A model generated the notes under the pieces. That model was not told the DNA's origin. It did not search any database and saw only the letters and a list, made by a program, of their open reading frames with translations. The translations under genes were made by a program, and so were the position numbers. 17,863 nucleotides of DNA, taken from positions 1-17,863 of the forward strand of contig CAZVRZ010000113.1 in the NCBI GenBank assembly GCA_964629965.1, read 5' to 3'. This DNA comes from CAZVRZ01 sp964629965. GTDB taxonomy: Bacteria > Chloroflexota > Anaerolineae > Anaerolineales > UBA4823. Positions 7,284 through 13,818 of this stretch are shown piece after piece. How positions within the stretch are numbered: the first letter of the stretch is position 1; every line of letters starts with the position of its first letter.

Positions 7284-9374
7284 TTAGTTGCTATAGAAGA
7301 AAGCAAAGGTGTTGACCGGAGCCGGAGTCGGATAACTCCAGGAATTGATTATTGTATCAGGCACATTATGCATGTTGTTCTTGACGATGCCATAGCTTGG
7401 AGTCGGAGTAGAAATTCCCATGCAAGGGAAATAATCTGCCGACATCTGCAGCAACTCATTCATCAGTTCAACCTGCTTCTCGAATGAAGTGGCTTTCTTT
7501 ACTTCGATGTATTTGTCCATCATGGCCTTGATCTCCACGGGCGGTTCTTCGGCCAGGGGATCTTCTGGATTGTTGTACCAGGCGGCCCAGGCAACAGCAT
7601 AAGCCGATTCATTACTATTCGGGAAGAAATTGCGAGCATCGAGAATGGGATTTACACCACCTTCGCCGCCCCAGATCATGGCATCCAGATCATTCGTATT
7701 CTTGCGCTCATACATCAGGGATCGGTCTTCCGACTTGGCCTCGGCATTGATGCCGACAGCCTTCCAATATTTGGCAACCATATTGCCTACATCAACCTGA
7801 TCTGTATTAGCATTAGCAATCTCGATCATGATCGTTAATGGTTGGCCATCAGGACGCAGGCGTAATCCTTCGTCGTTCTTAGTGGGCAGCACTTTATCCA
7901 GGTATTCGTTAGCTTTCGCCACATCATACTCAAGATACTGGGTAGCAAGCTGCTCATTATAGAAAACAGTGCCTTCTAGCGCCGCTGGCTGGAAAGGTTT
8001 GCCGACTGTCACATAAACGGTATTGATGATGGTTTGTCTATCGATGGCATAAGACAAGCCAGCACGGAAATCCTTGTTCTGGAAGATCTCGCGCATTACA
8101 GGATCTTTGTGAGTCAGATTTAGGTGGATCACATTACTATTAGAACCGGCCTGGGTCAGGCTGAACAGGTGATAGTCGCCCTTGACCATGTTGTCATACA
8201 GAACAGCCTTGTTAGCCAGAGTATTAAAATGGCGCATCTGGAAATCGATCTCACCATTGAGCGCCTTAAGCAGCAGGGAAGGTACATCCTGATAAACACC
8301 ATAGACCAGTTTGTCGATGTAAGGATACTGCTGACCCGTTTGGTCTACTTTCCAATAGTATGGATTACGCACCAAGGTAACCTGGGTGGCATTTCCGGAG
8401 AATGGTTCTTCAACCATCCAGGAAAACAGAGTGGGACGACCTGCTGTAGAAAACTGTCCCATGCCGCCACCATCTGCCTGGGTAACCTTGGCAATGAACA
8501 TGTCAGTCCAGACTGAGTAACCGCCATCCTTAACCATCGTCTCTAGCTTAGCAGCATCCACATACTTGGCATGGTATTGTACAGCATAATGCTTGGGCAT
8601 GTTGGTTACAGCGCGGGCATCTGGAGAAGCTAGGTTCTGCAAGAACAGACCATTAGGAATTTCAAAGGTGAATTTGATGGTGTAATCATCAACCTTAGAG
8701 AACGCAACCGGCTTACCTCCAGAGGTTAACCAAGCGGGCACCGATGTCTGCAAATCGGGATTCATGATCACATCTTCAAACCAGAAAGCAATGTCATCAG
8801 CGGTGAAAGGGGCACCATCAGACCACTTGACACCCTTACGCAAATAGAAGGTATATTCGGTAGCATCATCGTTGACTTCCCAGCTCTCGGCCAAGTTGGG
8901 GATGATCGCATCCCAGGCAGGCGTCCAGCGAACCAGAGTTTCGTAACCTAGAATACGGTAGAAACTTGGATCATCTGTGCCACCACGCATACCCATGCGC
9001 CATGTGCCACCATACTGACCTACTTCGGTAGCTTCGACTACCAGTGGATTCTCTGGCAAGCGATCTTCAACCGGAGGCAGAGTTCCTGCTTTAACCTGCT
9101 CGGCCAAGAGGGGAGACTCTGTGTACAGAGGGGCAGGAATCTCGGTAGGAGCTTCCGTAGCAGCAGGAGCTTCTACTTCAGTTTTCTCGGTAGGTTTAGC
9201 CTCAGTAGGCTTCACCTCCGCTTTGGTTGGTTCAACTTCAACCACTACAGGGGCAGTGGTGTTGGTTGGCTGTGCCGGGGCGGGCGCCTGGGTCGCTGTT
9301 GGACTGCAAGCCCCTAATGCCATCGCAAAAATCACCAACACGGTAGAAAGGCGATATATCATTTGGCGGGACAT
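7284..9374 (-). CDS. Family 5 extracellular solute-binding lipoprotein of the importer
   Basis: This is the substrate receptor of the ABC importer, anchored outside the cytoplasmic membrane. The lipoprotein signal ends at L-G-A-C with Cys23. A Pro/Thr/Glu/Lys linker with repeated KPTE-like units follows (about 25-85). The SBP_bac_5 domain (about 100-690) shows family features: GGTWRMGMRGG, AESWEVNDDATEYTFYLRKG, WSDGAPFTADDI, FRAGLSYAIDRQTI and the KANEYLDK segment. At 696 residues it is longer than classical OppA (about 540), as in many family members from oligosaccharide loci. A GGAGAG site 8 nt upstream supports the start. Family 5 receptors bind peptides, nickel or oligosaccharides; the lyase and GH88 genes next door favour a uronic-acid oligosaccharide. 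That substrate is inference. Confidence 0.93.
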   Translation of the reverse strand: MSRQMIYRLSTVLVIFAMALGACSPTATQAPAPAQPTNTTAPVVVEVEPTKAEVKPTEAKPTEKTEVEAPAATEAPTEIPAPLYTESPLLAEQVKAGTLPPVEDRLPENPLVVEATEVGQYGGTWRMGMRGGTDDPSFYRILGYETLVRWTPAWDAIIPNLAESWEVNDDATEYTFYLRKGVKWSDGAPFTADDIAFWFEDVIMNPDLQTSVPAWLTSGGKPVAFSKVDDYTIKFTFEIPNGLFLQNLASPDARAVTNMPKHYAVQYHAKYVDAAKLETMVKDGGYSVWTDMFIAKVTQADGGGMGQFSTAGRPTLFSWMVEEPFSGNATQVTLVRNPYYWKVDQTGQQYPYIDKLVYGVYQDVPSLLLKALNGEIDFQMRHFNTLANKAVLYDNMVKGDYHLFSLTQAGSNSNVIHLNLTHKDPVMREIFQNKDFRAGLSYAIDRQTIINTVYVTVGKPFQPAALEGTVFYNEQLATQYLEYDVAKANEYLDKVLPTKNDEGLRLRPDGQPLTIMIEIANANTDQVDVGNMVAKYWKAVGINAEAKSEDRSLMYERKNTNDLDAMIWGGEGGVNPILDARNFFPNSNESAYAVAWAAWYNNPEDPLAEEPPVEIKAMMDKYIEVKKATSFEKQVELMNELLQMSADYFPCMGISTPTPSYGIVKNNMHNVPDTIINSWSYPTPAPVNTFAFFYSN

Positions 9375-9441
9375 TTTATTTTCTCTCCAGAAAAGAAGGT
9401 TAGTTTAGATTGAACATAATTAGTACGGCGAGACAAAAGTT

Positions 9442-9462
9442 TTAAGTCTTAACACCTCCTTA
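9442..9462 (-). promoter_or_regulatory. Orphan Shine-Dalgarno plus short palindrome in the leader of the binding-protein gene
   Basis: In the predicted leader, TAAGGAGG (9462-9455, minus strand) is a near-perfect ribosome-binding site 80 nt away from the real start. It is followed at once by TTAAG-A-CTTAA, a palindrome at 9452-9442. The only nearby reading frame is a GTG-started 11-codon one that is too close to the site to be convincing. It may be an RNA-stabilising ribosome-standby site or a regulator target. Confidence 0.35.
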
Positions 9463-9480
9463 TATCCAAAGGCTTGCTTG

Positions 9481-9536
9481 AATTGTTAACCAGGATATCA
9501 AATCCAAGTCTAAAAAAGATTTATGTGATAACAATT
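9481..9536. repeat. Inverted pair of 8-bp sites AATTGTTA
   Basis: AATTGTTA (9481-9488) and its exact complement TAACAATT (9529-9536) are separated by 40 bp, just downstream of the predicted start of the leftward transcript. Similarity extends one mismatch further (AATTGTTAaC against AATTGTTAtC). They could be half-sites bound cooperatively by a regulator; the region is AT-rich, so chance is possible. Confidence 0.3.
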
Positions 9537-9539
9537 TTT

Positions 9540-9568
9540 AGTTTACATTAATTACAGTAAAAAGTCAA
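9540..9568 (-). promoter_or_regulatory. Candidate promoter of the importer operon
   Basis: On the minus strand TTGACT (9568-9563) and TAAACT (9545-9540) are spaced by exactly 17 bp. Both resemble sigma-70-type -35 and -10 boxes. This would start transcription near 9533, giving a leader of roughly 160 nt before the binding-protein start. Confidence 0.5.
9542..9561. promoter_or_regulatory. Candidate LacI-family operator in the importer promoter
   Basis: TTTAC (9542-9546) and GTAAA (9557-9561) form an inverted repeat around a 10-bp AT-rich centre. It lies in the spacer and -10 box of the leftward promoter, so a bound repressor would block RNA polymerase. It shares the TTTAC/GTAAA core with the palindrome at 9610-9620. 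Typical LacI-family operators are 14-20 bp palindromes, but usually with a CG centre that is missing here. Confidence 0.4.
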
Positions 9569-9576
9569 TATACTAC

Positions 9577-9604
9577 TTGATTATTTCATGTAAAAGTGTA
9601 TAAT
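9577..9604 (+). promoter_or_regulatory. Promoter of the LacI-lyase-GH88 operon
   Basis: TTGATT (9577-9582) and a perfect TATAAT (9599-9604) are separated by 16 bp, about 50 bp upstream of the repressor ATG. The transcript would start near 9611, inside the palindrome at 9610-9620. Confidence 0.6.
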
Positions 9605-9609
9605 ATGAA

Positions 9610-9620
9610 TGTAATTTACA
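9610..9620. promoter_or_regulatory. Candidate autoregulatory operator at the lacI-like promoter
   Basis: TGTAA-T-TTACA is a perfect odd palindrome placed exactly at the predicted transcription start. An outer inverted repeat AGTGTA (9595-9600)/TACACT (9617-9622) straddles the -10 box. The placement fits repression of the regulator's own operon; binding by this repressor is inferred. Confidence 0.4.
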
Positions 9621-9653
9621 CTAGTTCACTCCTGTTCTGCTAAAGGAAGAACG

Positions 9654-10688
9654 ATGCCTAAGAAGCAATCGCCAGCCAAAATGTCAGAAATCGCCGACAT
9701 GGCAGGAGTCTCGACTGCTACAGTTTCACGGGTGCTGCATAACACCGACAAAGTCAGTGAGGATACGCGCCGGCTTGTAGAAGATGCAATCCAACAATTA
9801 GGATACCGAGCACGTCGCCAGTCCAAAAAAAGTCTTCCCAGGCCTCCTGCCGAGAAGATCATTTTGTTATTAACTGGCGACATCGTTAACCCCTTCTTTG
9901 CAGAAGTGATTCGCGGCACGCAAGAAGAGATCGATTTGCAGCAGCATACCTTGACCATCATGCAGCACTCCGCCAGCACCAGCAAGCTGATCCATGCAGC
10001 CCAGCAGATGCGGGCGCACGGAATCATACTGATCGGATCATTCCCCTTTCCCGAACTTCTCATCTATCAGGAGGAGAGTAAGATTCCACTCGTGGTGATC
10101 AATTACCGCGTCCAACAGGCAGGAATCAGTTGTGTCATCGTAGATAACAAGGACGCTTTTTCTCGCGCTACGCGCCATCTCATCGATCTGGGTCATCGTC
10201 GGATCGGATATGTAGACGACAGCAGCCAGTCCGAGATCGGTAAAACACGCCTGGAAGGATACAAGAATGCCTTGAATGAGGCCGGTATCGCTTTCCGTTC
10301 CGAGCTGTATACGGCTACTCCTGCGGATACACGTGTTAACGGTGGTTTTCAAGCTACCAGCAACCTAATGTCATTACCACCAGATGAATGTCCTACCGCC
10401 ATCTTAGCATTCAATGATCTTTTCGCCCTGGGTGTAATGCATTCAGTGCGCGCCCACGGTTTGCGAGTACCTGAGGATGTATCGGTTATAGGTTGTGATG
10501 ATATTCCCATGGCGGCTTACGCCTACCCACCCTTGACGACCATCAGCATGCCAAAATACCGCATCGGGAAATTGGCTGTTTCCACCCTGATCAAAATGCG
10601 CCAAGAGCCACCTCAACAAATGGGCAGCTTCACATTGATGGAAAGTCCCCTGATCATCCGCGAATCTACCGCCCGTTGTACGAGATGA
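9654..10688 (+). CDS. LacI-family transcriptional regulator
   Basis: This is a 344-residue DNA-binding regulator, very probably a repressor relieved by a sugar. The N-terminal LacI helix-turn-helix and hinge helix occupy about residues 9-60: MSEIADMAGVSTATVSRVLH, then VSEDTRRLVEDAIQQLGY. The periplasmic-binding-like effector domain covers about 66-340, with ILLLTGDIVNPFFAEVIRGT, the subdomain motifs HLIDLGHRRIGYVDD and LEGYKNALNEAG, FNDLFALGVM, and VIGCDDIPMAAYAYPPLTTI close to the C-terminus. All are standard LacI/PurR features. An AAGGA site lies upstream of the ATG. It is divergent from the importer and first in the lyase/hydrolase operon, so it is the natural regulator of both. The effector may be an unsaturated uronic disaccharide or a breakdown product (inference). 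Confidence 0.95.
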   Translation: MPKKQSPAKMSEIADMAGVSTATVSRVLHNTDKVSEDTRRLVEDAIQQLGYRARRQSKKSLPRPPAEKIILLLTGDIVNPFFAEVIRGTQEEIDLQQHTLTIMQHSASTSKLIHAAQQMRAHGIILIGSFPFPELLIYQEESKIPLVVINYRVQQAGISCVIVDNKDAFSRATRHLIDLGHRRIGYVDDSSQSEIGKTRLEGYKNALNEAGIAFRSELYTATPADTRVNGGFQATSNLMSLPPDECPTAILAFNDLFALGVMHSVRAHGLRVPEDVSVIGCDDIPMAAYAYPPLTTISMPKYRIGKLAVSTLIKMRQEPPQQMGSFTLMESPLIIRESTARCTR

Positions 10689-10746
10689 CAAAACAACCTT
10701 CTTTCTACCGTTATCATTCCTAACTCCGAGATACAGGCATCACCTG

Positions 10747-12645
10747 ATGGTCCACCCTACGCGACTACAATTACCCACCTTTTTGTCCCAACCAACCTTG
10801 CCCGAGTCATCGAAAGCTCAGTGGTTCAACCAAATACGGAACTCGCAGGCACGCTCAGCCGTGTGCGCTTCTCTACGCGCCGCCACACCAACCCTTGACC
10901 TGATTCCCCAAACCAATTACAGCCTGTATCGCCAATTTACCCGCAGCGGAGATCGGTCAGGATACGAGAGACCGTATTTTGCCAAACGCTCTATGTTAAC
11001 CCGGGCTGTGGTTGAAATGATCTTTGATGAAACAAGCAATTCACCCTGGAGAGACATCATTCACGACCTGGTATGGAATATTTGCGAAGAAACAAGCTGG
11101 GTACTGCCTGCTCATGAAGACTTAAGTCTTGGATTTATTTCATCAGGCAAACTTGGCGAGTGGTACGGAGGAACAAGTACCTCGCTAACACGCGAACCGG
11201 ACAACATCGATCTGTTTGCCGCCGAGACCGGTGCTTCTCTGGCCGAGGCTATTTATTTGCTGGCAGATCAACTGGACCCCGAGGTTGTACAACGGGCGCG
11301 CCAGGAAATAGATCGTCGCATCTTTCGCCCTTACCTGGCATACGGACGAAAATTCTGGTGGCACCGCGGCGATCTAAACTGGAATGCGGTATGCAACGGT
11401 GCAGTAGGCCTAACCTTTATGCGCCTGGAACACGATCCGCATCGCCTGGCAGGGGCAATCGCGTTGGTTCTAGAAGGTTTTGAGGCGTATACTGCAACAG
11501 GGTTCGAAGCTGACGGTGGTTCATTGGAAGGTATCGGTTACTGGGATTATGGTTTGATGTACTATGTGGCGCTGGCTGAAGTGCTTTACGAGCACAGCGG
11601 CGGGCAATTTGATCTGCTATCCAGCGAGCGAATGAAAGAGATCGCCCGTTACCCACTGGCTATCGCACTTGCTCCTGGAAAGTATTTCAGCTTCGCTGAT
11701 GCAGATGAAAGGGCAACTCTGCAGCCTGGAATTACACAACGCCTGGCAGACCGTACTGGTGTTTCAGAGTTGGCCGGGTTGATCATTCCCTCAGATGACC
11801 AGGCGCAGCGAGGTTCTAATGTTGCCAAGTTGGCCATTATCTTACGAGATCTGGCCTGGTGGGATGGAAAATACCGGCCTTTCCCAGCTGTCATCCACGA
11901 AGATGCCTACCTTCCAGCATGTGCCTTGGTTAAACTCACTGGGCAAGACTTGCAAGGACAAACAATTACTTTGGCGGCCAAAGCCGGGGTTAATACCGGT
12001 CATCATTTCCATATGGATATCGGCCACTTCATCTTCGCAGTCAATGGTGAAGATTTTCTATGCGATCCTGGCCGAGGACTTTACAGCAAAGAATATTTTC
12101 GCGAACAGCGCTTCTCAAACATCTTTTGCAACTCCTATGGTCACAGCGTGCCGCGCATCGGTGGCCGATTACAAATGCCAGGACCTAAATTCGGCCAGGG
12201 TGAATTGGCACAGGGGCAAATTATCGACTTAGGGCACATGGGAACAGAGAAATATGTGTTAATTGACATTCACCCAGTGTACGGCCTTCCTGAGCTGACT
12301 CTAGCCAGAAGAAGGCTAATACTGGATGAAAAAACCGGCATCGTTCGGTTGGAAGATTATTTTGAGTTTACCGATATCCCATTGGCAATTGAAGAAGCTT
12401 TTGTCACCTGGCATACAGTTACCGCCAAGGGCTCTGTTGCTCGGATCAGTGCCAACAAGCTTGTGCCTGGTGAACAAAACGCAATTGCTCTATCGATCCT
12501 GGAACCAGAGGGCGCCATATTCCGGGTTGAATCTCTCCATGAAGAATGCCTGGCTAACCGGCGAGACGGTATTCTCACCCGCCTGTGCGCCCTATTACCA
12601 CAAGGCGTTCAGCGCTTCGTTATGCAAATTTCGGTTCTATCATAA
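10747..12645 (+). CDS. Heparinase II/III-family polysaccharide lyase, predicted cytoplasmic
   Basis: This 632-residue protein would cleave uronic-acid-containing glycans by beta-elimination, leaving an unsaturated uronate at the new non-reducing end. An alpha/alpha-toroid-like N-terminal half (about 60-380) has NWNAVCNGAVG (from about 211), a family hallmark, and GGSLEGIGYWDYGL (about 256-269). The heparinase II/III beta-sandwich domain begins near 390, with HHFHMDIGHFIF (from about 419), CDPGRGLYSKEYF and NSYGHSVPRIGGRLQ, containing candidate catalytic His/Tyr residues. No signal peptide or lipobox is present, so it probably acts inside the cell on imported oligosaccharides, as exo-acting PL15/PL17-type enzymes do. 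No good ribosome-binding site is seen before the ATG, and the 58-bp gap from the regulator has no clear promoter. The exact PL family and substrate cannot be told by eye. Confidence 0.85.
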   Translation: MVHPTRLQLPTFLSQPTLPESSKAQWFNQIRNSQARSAVCASLRAATPTLDLIPQTNYSLYRQFTRSGDRSGYERPYFAKRSMLTRAVVEMIFDETSNSPWRDIIHDLVWNICEETSWVLPAHEDLSLGFISSGKLGEWYGGTSTSLTREPDNIDLFAAETGASLAEAIYLLADQLDPEVVQRARQEIDRRIFRPYLAYGRKFWWHRGDLNWNAVCNGAVGLTFMRLEHDPHRLAGAIALVLEGFEAYTATGFEADGGSLEGIGYWDYGLMYYVALAEVLYEHSGGQFDLLSSERMKEIARYPLAIALAPGKYFSFADADERATLQPGITQRLADRTGVSELAGLIIPSDDQAQRGSNVAKLAIILRDLAWWDGKYRPFPAVIHEDAYLPACALVKLTGQDLQGQTITLAAKAGVNTGHHFHMDIGHFIFAVNGEDFLCDPGRGLYSKEYFREQRFSNIFCNSYGHSVPRIGGRLQMPGPKFGQGELAQGQIIDLGHMGTEKYVLIDIHPVYGLPELTLARRRLILDEKTGIVRLEDYFEFTDIPLAIEEAFVTWHTVTAKGSVARISANKLVPGEQNAIALSILEPEGAIFRVESLHEECLANRRDGILTRLCALLPQGVQRFVMQISVLS

Positions 12646-12654
12646 GAGGATAAT

Positions 12655-13818
12655 ATGCCCGAAAATAAGTCGGCTACGCAAACCCAAACACCTTCCGAGA
12701 ACGAGGCACACCGCTGGATAACTCAGGCCCTGGCGTTCAGCCTGGGCAAAGTCACTCAGAACATGCTGCAACTAAATGAATTTCCAGAGCAAACCCGCGG
12801 TGACAAATGGGATTACGTGCCAAATGGTGGCTGGGTTGGAGGACATTGGATCGGGCTCCTCTGGCTTGCCTTTGCTTTGACAGGCGACAAGATTTATGAG
12901 CAAGAAGCTCGAAAATGGGCTGCTCGCCTTGCTTTTCGCCAATACGATACAACCACGCATGACATGGGATTTCTTTTTGAGTTATCGCATGTTCTTGGCG
13001 CAAATCTGACTGGCGACTCTGCCCTAAAAACACCTGCTATCCAGGCTGCCCGATCCTTGACAATGCGCTTCAACAAGAAGGGAAAGTTCATCCAGGCCTG
13101 GGGGGCGCTGGACGCCTCGCCCACCTTGCGGGGCGGAACGATCATCGACACCATGATGAACCTGGATCTGCTGTTTTGGGCCAGCCGGGAGACATCTGAG
13201 CCACATTTTGCCGAGCAGGCCGCCGAGCAGGCCAAAACCTGCTTGATGCGCCAGATCCGCTCAGATTACTCCTCCTCACACGGCGCGAGTTTCGATCCGG
13301 ATACCGGTAAGTTCATCGGGCAGACCACCCACCAGGGGCTCAGCGCAACCTCGTGCTGGAGTCGCGGCCATTCGTGGGCAATTTATGGATATACGGATTG
13401 TTACCGGGCCACAGGCGACGCTCTCTATCTCTTTACCGCGCACAGCCTAGCCGATTACGCCCTGAACCGCCTGCCGGCAGATCTGGTCCCTTTCTGGGAT
13501 TATAACAGCCCGCTCATCCCGCACGATGTGCGCGACAGCTCGGCGGGCTCCATCCTGGCAAGCGCCCTGCTCCACCTGGCATCTGTCGAACCGGATGACT
13601 GGCTATCCAGGCGCTGGGCCAGCGCTGCCGAAAACATCCTGCATTCGCTATGGGAAAGCTACACCAGCCGGGAATCCGTAGAACCGAGCCTACTGATCCA
13701 TGCCACACGTTCCAAACCCGAAGGTTTCCTGGATCGCGGCCTGATCTACGGCGATTACTACTTCGTTGAAGGGCTGCTACGGCTGCTCGACCCCGGGCTG
13801 GCAAAAACTCTGCACTAA
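12655..13818 (+). CDS. GH88 unsaturated glucuronyl hydrolase
   Basis: Enzymes of this family hydrate the double bond of the unsaturated uronate made by lyases, freeing it from the adjoining sugar in the cytoplasm. The 387-residue protein shows the alpha6/alpha6-barrel motifs: GGWVGGHWIGLLWLA (58-72), HDMGF with D103, IIDTMMNL with D165, THQG (225-228), CWSRGHSWAIYGY (234-246) and DSSAGSI (294-300). D103 and D165 match, in spacing (62 residues), the catalytic Asp pair of Bacillus unsaturated glucuronyl hydrolase (D88/D149). No signal peptide. The start has GAGG upstream and lies 9 bp after the lyase stop, so the two are coupled and catalyse consecutive steps. GH105 is a relative but the DTMMN motif fits GH88 better. 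The last two thirds are clearly more GC-rich than the start. Confidence 0.92.
   Translation: MPENKSATQTQTPSENEAHRWITQALAFSLGKVTQNMLQLNEFPEQTRGDKWDYVPNGGWVGGHWIGLLWLAFALTGDKIYEQEARKWAARLAFRQYDTTTHDMGFLFELSHVLGANLTGDSALKTPAIQAARSLTMRFNKKGKFIQAWGALDASPTLRGGTIIDTMMNLDLLFWASRETSEPHFAEQAAEQAKTCLMRQIRSDYSSSHGASFDPDTGKFIGQTTHQGLSATSCWSRGHSWAIYGYTDCYRATGDALYLFTAHSLADYALNRLPADLVPFWDYNSPLIPHDVRDSSAGSILASALLHLASVEPDDWLSRRWASAAENILHSLWESYTSRESVEPSLLIHATRSKPEGFLDRGLIYGDYYFVEGLLRLLDPGLAKTLH

Noticed and set aside
9093..9300. Repeated KPTE/PTE-like codons suggesting a tandem repeat
   Set aside because: They are an ordinary low-complexity surface linker of a lipoprotein, not an exact DNA repeat array, and nothing resembles CRISPR spacing.
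9525..9538. Segment resembling part of the E. coli lac operator (GTGATAACAATTTT)
   Set aside because: The similarity is to half of the operator only, in AT-rich DNA, and the regulator's recognition helix does not justify assuming lac specificity. Its TAACAATT part is recorded instead as an inverted pair.
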